The notes under the pieces are model-generated. The model searched no databases. It saw nothing but the letters and a program-made list of their open reading frames with translations, and was not told the origin of the DNA. The position numbers and the translations under genes were made by a program. 8,588 nucleotides of DNA from Rickettsiales bacterium (GTDB lineage Bacteria > Pseudomonadota > Alphaproteobacteria > Methylaequorales > Methylaequoraceae), in assembly GCA_002711625.1 (NCBI GenBank), contig PARR01000045.1, positions 1 through 8,588 on the forward strand. Direction: 5' to 3'. Numbering within the stretch: the first letter of the stretch is position 1; every line of letters starts with the position of its first letter. Shown piece after piece: positions 1 to 7,733 of this stretch.

Positions 1-263
1 AACATACTCATTAAATATTGGTTGCAAAGGAGAGCCTTGAACGCTTGAAACACTTATTATGAATTCGATACTTAAGCTCTGAAACTCCAACTCTAATTGA
101 CCTTTACCGCTTATGTCTAACTCGGGTGTCTAACATTTACTATTTAAGATTCTCTGTAAATTTTCGCCTGAGACTAATGACAAAAACATCTATGTGTGTA
201 ACTCAATATTTAATTTATTTTAATTTAAGAGTTCTCTGAAACCCCTACTCTCTGAAGGTCTTA
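1..263. other. Intergenic stretch with short direct repeats, no recognised gene
   Basis: No convincing reading frame or known RNA fold is visible on either strand. An 18-nt unit CTCTGAAACTCCAACTCT (77-94) recurs with 16 of 18 matches at 234-251, and CTCTGAA occurs once more at 250-256. GTCTAAC is repeated at 115-121 and 128-134. Base composition is somewhat less AT-biased than the spacer at 341-582. It may be the 3' flank of a gene beyond the left edge or part of an uncharacterised RNA. Neither can be shown from this sequence. Confidence 0.4.
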
Positions 264-340
264 TGGTAGCGGAGGAGGGACTTGAACCCCCGACACGCGG
301 ATTATGATTCCGCTGCTCTAACCACCTGAGCTACTCCGCC
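264..340 (-). tRNA. tRNA-Met (anticodon CAT), elongator type
   Basis: The minus strand folds into a full 77-nt cloverleaf with an encoded CCA end. The acceptor stem GGCGGAG pairs with CTCCGCT (G1-U72 wobble, discriminator A). The D arm contains AGCTCAGGTGGTTAGAGC, the anticodon stem is GCGGA/TCCGC, and the T loop is TTCAAGT. The anticodon CAT lies at 304-306. CAT could belong to elongator Met, initiator fMet or lysidine-modified Ile2. Initiator is unlikely because tRNA-fMet normally has an unpaired 1-72 position and a GGG/CCC anticodon stem, both absent here. The overall sequence resembles alphaproteobacterial elongator tRNA-Met as I remember it. Ile2 cannot be fully excluded by eye. The gene is monocistronic and lies 242 nt downstream of mnmA on the same strand. 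Confidence 0.93.
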
Positions 341-363
341 ATTTTGATAAAATCATCTAAAAT

Positions 364-369
364 AATATA
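364..369 (-). promoter_or_regulatory. Possible -10 box for tRNA-Met
   Basis: Minus-strand TATATT lies 23 nt upstream of the tRNA 5' end, a reasonable distance for a short tRNA leader. The only -35-like sequence nearby is TTGTTT at 391-396, whose 21-nt spacing is too long. The whole stretch is AT-rich, so a chance match is quite possible. Confidence 0.28.
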
Positions 370-457
370 ACAAAAAAAATAGCTTAAAAAAAACAAGTTT
401 CAAGTAAGTAATTAAATAATTTTGAAAAACTAGCAATTAAAAAAGAATTTTTTTGCA

Positions 458-582
458 TCTGTCCATTAAAATTAATTATAGCTAAAGGTATTAGAATTTA
501 TTAAATTTTTTGAAATCTAGATAATATGTAAGTAGGGAATCTTATTATAAATTTCTATAATTTTAAAAATTAAATGGACAGA
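458..582. repeat. Bipartite inverted repeat between mnmA and tRNA-Met
   Basis: The decamer TCTGTCCATT at 458-467 recurs inverted at 573-582, immediately after the mnmA stop codon. Further in, ATTATAG at 475-481 recurs inverted at 555-561, separated from the decamer by AT tracts of 7 nt in one arm and 11 nt in the other. About 17 paired positions enclose a 73-nt loop. Read in the mnmA direction, the second arm is followed by an A run and then TTCTTTTTT, so the structure could end or stabilise the operon transcript. It is not a classical GC-rich intrinsic terminator. It could instead be a degenerate palindromic repeat element. Confidence 0.45.
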
Positions 583-1728
583 CTAATTCTTTTCTGCAGC
601 TACTATCCAGCCTCCACCTAATAATTTATTATTCTTATAAAAAACACAAGCTTGTCCTGGGGAAACTCCAAAGGCTGGGTTTGTTAGCTCAACAACAGCT
701 TTATTATTTGATGTTGATAAATTTACTTTAGCTTTTATTTTTTTCTGCGATGATCTTAGTTTTATATCAACATCAGGTTTAAAGTCTGAAGATTGTCCTA
801 TTATATGTGTGTCTTTAAGGTAAATTTTATATTTTTCCAAGTCTTCTCTTTGGCCTACTTTTATTTTGTTGTCTTTTCTATTAATCTCGAGAACATAAAG
901 TGGGTTTTGTTTCTTATTACCTTTTATACCACCTAATCCAATTCCCCTTCTCTGTCCGACTGTAAATCCATAAATACCTTCATGTTTTCCTATTACCTGG
1001 TTATCTTTATTAATAATTTTTCCATGTGTTTTTTCAGTTGAGATATTTTGTTTTATGAAGTCTTTATAATCTCCTTTTGGGACAAAACAAATATCCTGAC
1101 TGTCAGGTTTATTATAATTCGCTAGACCAAATCTTTTTGCGAGTTTTCTTATTTCAGTTTTTTTGAAATTCCCCAGTGGGAATCTTAAAATATCTAGTTG
1201 TTGTTTTGTTGTAGAAAAAAGAAAATAACTCTGATCTTTATTCGCATCGGAGGCTTGGTATAGAAACGTTTTATTATTTTTTTGTGATCTTCTTACATAA
1301 TGGCCAGTAACAAGAATTTCACTTTTTACAGATTTTGTAAATTTGACCAAATCTGTAAATTTTACAGTTTGATTACATCTAATGCATGGAATTGGTGTCT
1401 TACCGTCCTGATAATTATTTATAAAATCATCAATTACCTTTTCCTTGAAATTTACTTGATAATCTAATACATAGTGTTTTATTCCCAATATTTTGGCAAC
1501 GTTTTGAGCCTCCTTAATGTCACTGCCGGTACAACATGTTTTACTTGATGTAACTTTTTGATTGTCGTTATAAAGTTTCATTGTTACTCCAATCACATTA
1601 TATCCAGCCTCAGCCATTAGCGCAGCAGCTACAGAAGAATCTACACCACCCGACATAGCAACAACAACTCTTATGTCACCTCTTGGAAGATCATTTATTT
1701 GTCTAAATTGTTTATAATCTAACAACAT
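583..1728 (-). CDS. mnmA: tRNA-specific 2-thiouridylase MnmA
   Basis: MnmA adenylates and then thiolates U34 of tRNA-Lys, -Glu and -Gln (s2U), with sulfur derived from a cysteine desulfurase. The 381-residue protein has the N-type PP-loop SGGVDSS at 26-32, a CC pair at 65-66, and the catalytic region PIPCIRCNQTVKF with C118 at the position of E. coli Cys102. DSQDICF carries C214, at the position of E. coli Cys199. TGHYVRR (141-147) and DQSYFLF (165-171) are also typical. Length is close to the family norm, with about 20 extra residues before the first strand. The start overlaps the iscX stop in TAATG, and a GAGAGAG purine tract lies just upstream, so the start is well supported. It is the last gene of the isc operon, which places it under the same control as its sulfur donor IscS. 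C115 occupies the place of E. coli Asp99, giving CxxC plus C214. Confidence 0.97.
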   Translation of the reverse strand: MLLDYKQFRQINDLPRGDIRVVVAMSGGVDSSVAAALMAEAGYNVIGVTMKLYNDNQKVTSSKTCCTGSDIKEAQNVAKILGIKHYVLDYQVNFKEKVIDDFINNYQDGKTPIPCIRCNQTVKFTDLVKFTKSVKSEILVTGHYVRRSQKNNKTFLYQASDANKDQSYFLFSTTKQQLDILRFPLGNFKKTEIRKLAKRFGLANYNKPDSQDICFVPKGDYKDFIKQNISTEKTHGKIINKDNQVIGKHEGIYGFTVGQRRGIGLGGIKGNKKQNPLYVLEINRKDNKIKVGQREDLEKYKIYLKDTHIIGQSSDFKPDVDIKLRSSQKKIKAKVNLSTSNNKAVVELTNPAFGVSPGQACVFYKNNKLLGGGWIVAAEKN

Positions 1729-1928
1729 TATTCTCTCTCATCTATCCAAGCCATTTGAATAGCCTCTAAAATTTTTTCACTTGAGGATTCAGGATCGTCT
1801 GAAAAATCAGGTAAATTAATTATCCAACTATGAAGGTCGGTGAATCTGAGATTTAAATTATCTTGATCAGGATAATTTTCTTCAAGTTGAATAGCTATAT
1901 CTGTCACATCCGTCCACTTTAAACCCAT
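1728..1928 (-). CDS. iscX: Fe-S assembly protein IscX
   Basis: IscX is a small acidic protein that binds IscS and iron and modulates the rate of cluster assembly. This one has 66 residues, the same length as the E. coli protein. It shares the MGLKWTD start, the YPD and RFTDLHSWI core (29-37), and the acidic end DDPESSSEKILEAI followed by WIDERE. The start overlaps the fdx stop by one base (TAATG), and GAGGG lies 7 nt before the ATG. It sits between fdx and mnmA, directly after fdx as in the E. coli isc operon. No residue of the conserved acidic surface appears to be missing. Confidence 0.96.
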   Translation of the reverse strand: MGLKWTDVTDIAIQLEENYPDQDNLNLRFTDLHSWIINLPDFSDDPESSSEKILEAIQMAWIDERE

Positions 1929-2260
1929 TATTCAACCCTCATGTTTCTGGTCCCAGATGGAATAGAAACTTTCATTCCATCTAATTTTTCATCAATAATT
2001 ATTTGACAACCCAGTCTTGAAGTATGTGTTAGTCCCCATGCAAGATCAAGCATGTCCTCCTCTTCCTCAGTTGGTTCAGGTAGATTGTCGAAAAACTTTT
2101 TTTCAACAACAATATGACATGTAGAACAGGCTAGTGAACCTTCACATGCTCCTTCTAGATCGATTCCATTATTATGAGCAACTTCTAATAAAGATAAGCC
2201 ATTTTGCGCTTCAACCTCTTTTTCTTTACCATCAGAATCTATAAAAATAATTTTTGTCAT
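1928..2260 (-). CDS. fdx: [2Fe-2S] ferredoxin of the ISC system
   Basis: This adrenodoxin-type ferredoxin supplies electrons for cluster synthesis on IscU. In 110 residues it has the four cluster ligands C39, C45, C48 and C85 (CX5CX2CX36C), within [14 protein letters not shown] and RLGCQI. The acidic helix [13 protein letters not shown] (62-74) is the typical partner-docking surface. The C-terminus IPSGTRNM is typical of alphaproteobacterial and mitochondrial members. The start overlaps the hscA stop in ATGA (2257-2260), with GAGG 8-9 nt upstream. Its place in the operon fits the ISC role better than a P450 role. Confidence 0.96.
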   Translation of the reverse strand: MTKIIFIDSDGKEKEVEAQNGLSLLEVAHNNGIDLEGACEGSLACSTCHIVVEKKFFDNLPEPTEEEEDMLDLAWGLTHTSRLGCQIIIDEKLDGMKVSIPSGTRNMRVE

Positions 2261-4065
2261 TTTGTATCCTCAATATCTTCTAACTTTCGTCCGTGTAGAT
2301 TAGAGAAGTCATACTCTATTTTTCTTTCAGCAAATTTTTTTGTACTTTCATTCAACTTCTCAGTCAAGGAATTGATTTTATCTGAATCAATATTTTCCAT
2401 TAAAACACTCTCATTAAGTTTATGTACTATTTTTTTAATTATATTCAACTCTTCTTTGGAACATAATAATTCTAACTCAGTCTTTACAGAATTTATTTCA
2501 TTAAGTGCTCTTTGACCTTTCATCTTAGCTTCGATTAGCATTCTTGTATTTATATCTGATTTTGCGTTAGAAATACTAGATTCTATTATTGTTCTCATTT
2601 CTGTTAATGAAAGGTCATTATTGGCTTTCACAATTATATTTCTTTCATTACCAGATAATTCATCGGTTGCTGATACAAATAAAATTCCGTCAGCATCTAG
2701 AGAAAATGTTACCAGAATTCTAGGAATGCCTGCAGGTTTAGGTTCTAAATCTTTCAGAATAAACTCACCTAAGCTTCTGTTGTCATCCTTAGTCTCACGT
2801 TCTCCCTGTAAAATATTTATTTTTATAGTAGTCTGACCATTTTCATGAGTGGTAAATGTTTGTTGTTTTACGCACGGTATAGCGCTATTCCTGGAGATAA
2901 TTTTTTCCATCAATCCTCCCATTGTTTCTATTCCAAGAGATAAAGGAGTAACGTCTAAAAGTAAATTTTCGGCTCCATTAATAAGTTCATAACCATGTAA
3001 TGCAGCACCTTTAGATACGACCAAATCTGGATTAATTTCATTAAAGATCTTCTTGTTAAATTTTACATTAATTTTTTCTGAAACTCTTCGAAGCCTTGTT
3101 GAGCCTCCTACCATTATAATTCCATCCATTTTTTTTAAATTTATTTCACAATCTTGTATTAATTGTTCAGAAATAACAATAGTTTTATCAATCAATTCAT
3201 CAACACATGAATTAATTATATTTCTGGATAAACATACTTTCTTTTTTATCCCTGATAATTCTATTTCAAATTCTAGTTCATTATTATCACCAAATTTTTC
3301 TTTAATTTTTCTAATTTTTAAGGTGAATTCCGATTTAGTAGGTTCATCTAGTGTATTAAAAGAGACATCAAAGAATTCTCTAGAGATGAATTCAGAAATT
3401 AAATAATCAAAATCATCTCCACCTAAATTTACATCTCCACCTGTGCCAATTACTTTAAAAATTCCGTCAGACAATTGGAGAATTGAAACGTCAAATGTTC
3501 CTCCACCTAAGTCATACACTAAATAAATACCCCTCTTTTTTTTTTCTAGTCCATAAGCAAAGGCAGCCGCAGTAGGTTCATTTATTAGTCTTTTTATGTT
3601 AAATCCTGCCATAAATGCCGAACGCATAATGCCTGATCTTGCTTTTTCATCGTAATATGCAGGTACGGTTAGAACACAATTGTAATTATTGTTATCAAGA
3701 TAATTATCGCAACAAATTTTTAAATGTATAAAAATCTCCTTTGCAACTTCTACAGCAGATATTGGTAAGTTATCATGATTTTTAAATTCTTTTTTGTTAA
3801 ACTCTTTAGTAAATTTTCTTTTTATAGAGCTGATTTTTTTTGAGTAATCACTAAAATTCAAAACATCATTTCCCACAGAAATCTTGCTTTTTCCAAAATG
3901 TACTACGGATGGAATTAAAATTTTTTTTGACTGATCATAAATAAATTCAACTTTATTCTTAATTTTTATTGAACAAACCGAATTAGTTGTACCAAAATCA
4001 ATGCCAATACAAAGAGTTTGGTCGGTTTTTTGGCTGTCTGGCTCACTAATTGTTAAAAGATTCAT
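2257..4065 (-). CDS. hscA: Fe-S assembly Hsp70 chaperone HscA
   Basis: This Hsp70-class ATPase works with HscB to release Fe-S clusters from IscU. It has 602 residues, slightly shorter than E. coli HscA. The nucleotide-binding domain shows GIDFGTTNS (21-29), SIKRKF (80-85), [11 protein letters not shown] (162-172), [11 protein letters not shown] (184-194) and MVGGSTR (318-324). The interdomain linker region [13 protein letters not shown] is at 368-380. The substrate-binding domain follows, with ILQGER at 418-423 and a helical lid at the C-terminus. The N-terminus MNLLTISEP matches the characteristic HscA start and distinguishes it from DnaK. The ATG is 4 nt after the hscB stop and has no Shine-Dalgarno sequence (AAATTTGAACCG precedes it), so translation is probably coupled to hscB. 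Its client motif LPPVK is present in the IscU of this operon. Confidence 0.97.
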   Translation of the reverse strand: MNLLTISEPDSQKTDQTLCIGIDFGTTNSVCSIKIKNKVEFIYDQSKKILIPSVVHFGKSKISVGNDVLNFSDYSKKISSIKRKFTKEFNKKEFKNHDNLPISAVEVAKEIFIHLKICCDNYLDNNNYNCVLTVPAYYDEKARSGIMRSAFMAGFNIKRLINEPTAAAFAYGLEKKKRGIYLVYDLGGGTFDVSILQLSDGIFKVIGTGGDVNLGGDDFDYLISEFISREFFDVSFNTLDEPTKSEFTLKIRKIKEKFGDNNELEFEIELSGIKKKVCLSRNIINSCVDELIDKTIVISEQLIQDCEINLKKMDGIIMVGGSTRLRRVSEKINVKFNKKIFNEINPDLVVSKGAALHGYELINGAENLLLDVTPLSLGIETMGGLMEKIISRNSAIPCVKQQTFTTHENGQTTIKINILQGERETKDDNRSLGEFILKDLEPKPAGIPRILVTFSLDADGILFVSATDELSGNERNIIVKANNDLSLTEMRTIIESSISNAKSDINTRMLIEAKMKGQRALNEINSVKTELELLCSKEELNIIKKIVHKLNESVLMENIDSDKINSLTEKLNESTKKFAERKIEYDFSNLHGRKLEDIEDTK

Positions 4066-4069
4066 CGGT

Positions 4070-4651
4070 TCAAATTTTTTTTAGATTGTCATTAAGTTTT
4101 TCTAAGTAAGATAATTTAACATTAAATTTGTGAACTTTTTCCAAATTTTTTAATGAAAAATTTTTTTTAATTTCTAAAAGGGTATTGTCAACTTCCTCTG
4201 AAATTTCTTTGCTAATAATTTCTTTATCATTGTCGCTATCACACATTAAACACTTATTTTGAAGCTCCATAATTTCTCCAAGTATCGTTTTATCATCAAA
4301 TGACTGTTTTTCATTATCAAATTTAAATTTGAATAATTTCAATAAGAAATTTATTCTTTTAACATTATTTTTTAAAGTATCGTAGGCATTATTAACCTCT
4401 GATGACACTTTTATTGAGTAACTTTTCTCTTTCTCAGATGAGTTAAAGAATTTATCAGGATGAACTTTGGTCTGAAGCTCTAGTAACTTCTCATCAAGAT
4501 CTTTTTCGTCAATTTCAATGTCATAGTTTAATTGAAAAAGGTCGAAGGGATTCCAATTGGTTGGTTGCTGAATCGCATTGCAAACTTCACAGAAGATTTC
4601 TAACTTAGTAATGCTTCTATTACAGTTCCAGCATTTAGAACTGTAAATCAT
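4070..4651 (-). CDS. hscB: J-domain co-chaperone HscB with N-terminal tetracysteine
   Basis: HscB binds IscU, delivers it to HscA and stimulates the HscA ATPase. The 193-residue protein has three parts. An N-terminal zinc-ribbon-like segment holds C7, C10, C21 and C24 (CWNC and CEVC). A J domain at about 35-100 carries the essential HPD motif at 64-66 (KVHPDKF). A C-terminal helical domain at about 120-193 binds the scaffold. E. coli HscB (about 170 residues) lacks the tetracysteine segment, but human HSCB has one. Two more cysteines, C134 and C137 (CLMC), lie in the helical domain. The protein is very lysine- and asparagine-rich, in line with the AT bias. The ATG lies 12 nt after the iscA stop with no clear Shine-Dalgarno, and a small hairpin covers the junction. 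Confidence 0.94.
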   Translation of the reverse strand: MIYSSKCWNCNRSITKLEIFCEVCNAIQQPTNWNPFDLFQLNYDIEIDEKDLDEKLLELQTKVHPDKFFNSSEKEKSYSIKVSSEVNNAYDTLKNNVKRINFLLKLFKFKFDNEKQSFDDKTILGEIMELQNKCLMCDSDNDKEIISKEISEEVDNTLLEIKKNFSLKNLEKVHKFNVKLSYLEKLNDNLKKI

Positions 4652-4652
4652 A

Positions 4653-4668
4653 TCTAACTCAGGTTAGA
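4653..4668 (-). promoter_or_regulatory. Hairpin over the iscA stop and the hscB initiation region
   Basis: Minus-strand TCTAACCTGAGTTAGA is a perfect 6-bp inverted repeat with a 4-nt CTGA loop. It begins within the last codons of iscA, includes the iscA TAA, and ends one base before the hscB ATG, where a ribosome-binding site should be. It could limit independent initiation at hscB, so that translation arriving from iscA opens it. The stem is short and only moderately stable, so function is inference. Confidence 0.4.
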
Positions 4669-4987
4669 CATGAAAAGACTCACCGCAACCACATCTACCT
4701 TTTTCATTTGGATTGTTAAATATAAATCCAGATTCGAGGTTGTTTTCCTCATAATCCATTTCTGTACCAATAAGGAAGAATGACGCCTTAGGATCAACAT
4801 AAAGGCTAATATCATCTACCCTAATAAGTTCGTCTTGTCCAACGATTTCGTCAACATACTCGAGTGTGTAAGACAAGCCTGAGCATCCTCTAGTTTTAAC
4901 ACTTATACGAATGCCTTTCGACTGTTTGCCTCGACTATTTAAAAGTTTTTTTAAGTGCCCCACAGCAAGAGGTGTCACTTTAATCAT
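4664..4987 (-). CDS. iscA: A-type Fe-S carrier IscA
   Basis: IscA binds iron or Fe-S clusters and passes them to target apoproteins, mainly for [4Fe-4S] maturation. In 107 residues it has the three conserved ligand cysteines at C35 (TRGCSGLSY), C99 and C101 (GRCGCGESF), at the same numbering as E. coli IscA. The C-terminus CGCGESFHV is close to the canonical end. The start overlaps the iscU stop in ATGA (4984-4987), with an AAGGAC tract about 11 nt upstream. Its position between iscU and hscB matches the classical isc gene order and favours IscA over ErpA or SufA. Confidence 0.97.
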   Translation of the reverse strand: MIKVTPLAVGHLKKLLNSRGKQSKGIRISVKTRGCSGLSYTLEYVDEIVGQDELIRVDDISLYVDPKASFFLIGTEMDYEENNLESGFIFNNPNEKGRCGCGESFHV

Positions 4988-5367
4988 TTATCGTTTTTGT
5001 CCTTGTAGTCAGCAATAGCTGCTTTTATAGCATCTTCAGCTAAAATAGAACAGTGAATTTTGACCGGTGGTAGAGCCAAATGGTTGGCTATTTCGGTGTT
5101 TTTTATATCACCAGCTTCGTCAATGCTCTTACCTTTAACCCATTCTGTAATTAAAGAACTTGATGCAATAGCAGAACCACAACCAAATGTTTTAAATTTC
5201 GCATCTTCAATAACACCAGATTCGCTAACCTTAATCTGTAATTTCATAACATCTCCACAAGCTGGTGCACCTACCAAACCAGTTCCAACGTCTTTTGAGT
5301 CTTTATCCATAGAACCGACATTCTTCGGTTTTTCATAATGTTCTAATAATGTTTTACTATAAGCCAT
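4984..5367 (-). CDS. iscU: Fe-S cluster scaffold IscU
   Basis: IscU is the scaffold where sulfur from IscS and iron are assembled into [2Fe-2S] clusters. In 127 residues all key positions match E. coli numbering: C37 and D39 (APACGDVM), C63 (FGCGSAIASSS), H105 and C106 (KIHCSILAE). The HscA recognition motif LPPVK is at 99-103, which agrees with HscA and HscB being encoded just downstream. The N-terminus (AYSKTLLEHYEKPKNVGSM) is typical. AAAGGA at 5378-5383 lies 10 nt before the ATG. The gene follows iscS after a 25-nt gap, the largest in the operon. Confidence 0.98.
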   Translation of the reverse strand: MAYSKTLLEHYEKPKNVGSMDKDSKDVGTGLVGAPACGDVMKLQIKVSESGVIEDAKFKTFGCGSAIASSSLITEWVKGKSIDEAGDIKNTEIANHLALPPVKIHCSILAEDAIKAAIADYKDKNDK

Positions 5368-5392
5368 AATAGTTATATCCTTTCATTTATTA

Positions 5393-6604
5393 TCAGTGAT
5401 GAGCCCACTTTATTTTACTAATATCAACCCCTTCTTGTGCCATCTCCCAAAGAGGACTAAGATTTCTGAGTCTTTTAACCTCACTAACAATATTACTTAC
5501 TGCAGTTTTTACATCATTTTCTGATGTAAATCTACCAATTCCTATTCTTAAGCTAGTATGAGCTAGCTCTTCTTCAACACCAAGAGCCTTAAGCACATAA
5601 GAAGGTTCAAGTGAGGCTGACGTGCATGCTGAACCAGAAGAGACAGCAAGATTCTTAATGCCCATCATTAGTGATTCACCTTCTACGTAAGCAAAGCTTA
5701 AGTTAAGATTCCCTGGAACTCTCTGAGATTCAGAACCATTTATAAATATTTCGGCACATTCGGACCTAATTCCATCTAAAAACATCTTACTTAGTTTTTT
5801 AAGTTTATTATTCTCTTCAACCATTTCATCTGAGTAAATTCTGCACGCCTCGCCTAGACCAACGCAAAGAGCTGGCGATAAAGTTCCAGAACGCATGCCT
5901 CTTTCTTGACCGCCTCCACTCATCATCGCAGCTATTCTTACTCTAGGTTTTCTTCTTACAAATAAAACACCAATTCCTTTAGGACCATAGATCTTGTGGC
6001 CTGATATACTCATTAAATCAATATTCATTTTGTTTACATCTATGTCAATTTTGCCAATTGCCTGTGCACAATCAGTGTGAAAAAAAACGTTATTTTTTCT
6101 GCATATTTGTCCAATTTTTTCTAGAGGCTGTATAACTCCAATTTCATTATGAACCCCCATTATAGAAACTAATAAGGTATTTTCAGTAATAGAATTTTCT
6201 AAATCGTTTAAATCGATTAAGCCATCTTCTCCAACTTTTAAATACGTAACGTCGAAACCTTTTTCAGATAAATGCCTACAGGATTCTAAAACACATTTAT
6301 GTTCTGTTACACATGATATGATGTGCTTTTTTTTATCTCCATAAAAATCTGCCACACCTTTTATTGCTAAATTATTTGATTCTGTTGCACCTGAGGTAAA
6401 TATTATTTCTTTAGGGTTTGCTTTAATCAATTTAGCTACGTTTTCCCTTGCAACCTCAACAGCTTCTTCTGCTTCCCAACCGTAGGAATGATTTCTAGAA
6501 TGAGGGTTTCCAAATACCTCACCAAAATAAGGTAGCATTTTCTCAAGAACTCTAGGATCAAGAGGAGTTGTTGCCTGATAATCAAAATAAATACTTTTTG
6601 TCAT
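5393..6604 (-). CDS. iscS: Cysteine desulfurase IscS
   Basis: IscS is a PLP enzyme that converts cysteine to alanine and holds the sulfur as a persulfide for IscU and for tRNA thiolation. I chose the ATG at 6604, giving 403 residues. It has GGGGG about 7-8 nt upstream and lies 13 nt after the previous stop, and the protein then starts [16 protein letters not shown] as in the family. A longer reading from 6646 would add 14 unlikely residues and overlap the previous gene. Visible sites are SGATESNN (71-78), H102, D178 and Q181 ([13 protein letters not shown]), the PLP lysine K204 ([10 protein letters not shown]), and the persulfide cysteine C327 in the loop [17 protein letters not shown]. The C-terminus [21 protein letters not shown] resembles E. 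coli IscS, where this tail helps dock IscU. Confidence 0.97.
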   Translation of the reverse strand: MTKSIYFDYQATTPLDPRVLEKMLPYFGEVFGNPHSRNHSYGWEAEEAVEVARENVAKLIKANPKEIIFTSGATESNNLAIKGVADFYGDKKKHIISCVTEHKCVLESCRHLSEKGFDVTYLKVGEDGLIDLNDLENSITENTLLVSIMGVHNEIGVIQPLEKIGQICRKNNVFFHTDCAQAIGKIDIDVNKMNIDLMSISGHKIYGPKGIGVLFVRRKPRVRIAAMMSGGGQERGMRSGTLSPALCVGLGEACRIYSDEMVEENNKLKKLSKMFLDGIRSECAEIFINGSESQRVPGNLNLSFAYVEGESLMMGIKNLAVSSGSACTSASLEPSYVLKALGVEEELAHTSLRIGIGRFTSENDVKTAVSNIVSEVKRLRNLSPLWEMAQEGVDISKIKWAHH

Positions 6605-6611
6605 AATATAT

Positions 6612-6616
6612 CCCCC
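6612..6616 (-). promoter_or_regulatory. Shine-Dalgarno site that decides the iscS start
   Basis: Minus-strand GGGGG, within GTGGGGGATATATT, lies about 7 nt before the ATG at 6602-6604. It is one of the stronger ribosome-binding sites in the operon. It supports the short 403-residue IscS over the upstream ATG at 6646, which lies inside the preceding gene. Confidence 0.75.
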
Positions 6617-6617
6617 A

Positions 6618-7733
6618 CTATGCAGCTTTTGCCTTATATATGTCAATTATTTCTTTAAGTTTATTCATAAATATAGATAGTTCATTTTTTTTGGATTTCC
6701 ACCCCCAACTCACTCTAATTGTATTATTGTATATTTGCTCCGAATAATTCATAGATTTTACAACATGTGATTCTGTTTTTATTTTAGATGAACAGGACGA
6801 GCCTGAGCTTATATAAATTCCTTCAACATCCATTGGAAAAATAATACTTTCAGATTGTATGCCAGGAATACAGAATTGTGTCACATTACCTACTCTCGAT
6901 TGACCTTTGCCAAAAATTATTGCTTTGGAGTAAGCTTTAATTATTCTATTTTCAAGTTCATTTTGCCAGCCAAATATTGTTTTCATTATTTTGTCATATG
7001 ATTTCTTTTTTGTTAAATCTAAAGCGTGATTAAATCCAGAAATCAAAGGAGTATTAATTGTTCCGGATCTAATTCCTAATTCCTGTTCTCCTCCTTGTAA
7101 AAAACTATCTATAGAAATGTTATTGTTGAAGATTAGGGCTGCTACTCCAATGGGTCCGCCAAATTTATGACCTGATAAAGTTAAAGCGTCAATGCCTAAA
7201 TTATTAAAATCAATGTCAATTTTACCGATAGCTTGAGCTCCATCACAATGAATTAGACCTCCATATTTTTTTACAATTGAAACTATTTTATCAATAGGTT
7301 GAATTATCCCATTTTCGTTGTTAACAAGCATAACTGAGATAAGAAACTTTTTTTTGTTAATTTTTTTTAATTGCCTTTCAAGATGAGAAAGTTCAATGAT
7401 TCCATTATTATCAACGGGTATAAATCTGAAATCATTTCTGGATTCCAAGACTGAGGCATGTTCAGAAGGTAAGGTAAAAAAATAATCAATATCTTTTACT
7501 TTTTTTAGTAGAACATTATTTGATTCAGTACCAGATGAAGTAAATATTATTTTGCAATTAGGAGCGTTAAAGTGATCTAAAAAATTTTGTCTGCATTTAT
7601 CGACGACAGTATCTAATTTCTTTCCTTTAGTATGAATTGCTGAAGGGTTTCCATAATCTTTCATTTGAGTACTTATTATTTCTATTACTTCTTTAAAAAC
7701 TGGTGCATTCGCATTGTAATCTAAATAAATCAT
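6618..7733 (-). CDS. Second cysteine desulfurase, NifS/IscS-like paralog
   Basis: This fold-type I PLP enzyme has 371 residues and an apparently complete active site: TSSGTESNN (65-73), H92 (SEHAS), NNENGIIQP (138-146), D164 and Q167 ([13 protein letters not shown]), PLP lysine K190 (SGHKFGGP), [12 protein letters not shown] (214-225), and a loop cysteine C314 (SSGSSCSSK). It is probably active in removing sulfur from cysteine. It differs from the neighbouring IscS in lacking the C-terminal SPLWEM...WAHH tail and ends soon after the last helix ([10 protein letters not shown]). The loop after C314 also differs. The start overlaps the cysE stop in ATGA (7730-7733), with a weak purine tract upstream. 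Similar tandem pairs are known in Rickettsiales. The sulfur acceptor is not evident from sequence. Candidates are IscU, MnmA or another thiolation route. Confidence 0.9.
   Translation of the reverse strand: MIYLDYNANAPVFKEVIEIISTQMKDYGNPSAIHTKGKKLDTVVDKCRQNFLDHFNAPNCKIIFTSSGTESNNVLLKKVKDIDYFFTLPSEHASVLESRNDFRFIPVDNNGIIELSHLERQLKKINKKKFLISVMLVNNENGIIQPIDKIVSIVKKYGGLIHCDGAQAIGKIDIDFNNLGIDALTLSGHKFGGPIGVAALIFNNNISIDSFLQGGEQELGIRSGTINTPLISGFNHALDLTKKKSYDKIMKTIFGWQNELENRIIKAYSKAIIFGKGQSRVGNVTQFCIPGIQSESIIFPMDVEGIYISSGSSCSSKIKTESHVVKSMNYSEQIYNNTIRVSWGWKSKKNELSIFMNKLKEIIDIYKAKAA

Noticed and set aside
1..48. Short open reading to the left edge on the plus strand (possible 3' end of a gene)
   Set aside because: Two frames are open for 12-15 codons before a stop, but neither shows a recognisable protein end, and this length is expected by chance.
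113..134. Similarity of TCTAACTCGGGT to the TCTAACTCAGGT at the iscA-hscB junction
   Set aside because: The shared stretch is short, one copy is tied to coding sequence, and flanking bases do not match, so it is likely coincidence.
433..456. GCAA...TTGC palindrome with A and T runs as a terminator
   Set aside because: The stem is almost all A-T with mismatches and has no GC-rich portion, so it is too weak to call an intrinsic terminator alone.
2204..2515. Plus-strand open frame of 103 codons
   Set aside because: It lies antisense to hscA and fdx, both strongly supported. Its translation is low-complexity, rich in Phe, Ser, Leu and Ile, as expected for a shadow of an AT-rich gene.
2621..2836. 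Plus-strand open frame of 71 codons
   Set aside because: It is antisense to the HscA substrate-binding domain, with no recognisable motif or ribosome-binding site.
3053..3406. Plus-strand open frame of 117 codons
   Set aside because: It is antisense to the HscA nucleotide-binding domain, with hydrophobic Ser/Ile/Phe-rich shadow composition and no family resemblance.
5060..5338. Plus-strand open frame of 92 codons
   Set aside because: It is antisense to iscU, whose every catalytic residue is intact. The frame follows from the codon pattern of iscU.
6605..6646. Longer IscS start adding 14 residues
   Set aside because: The extension overlaps the preceding gene and has no family match, and a strong GGGGG site sits correctly before the downstream ATG at 6604.
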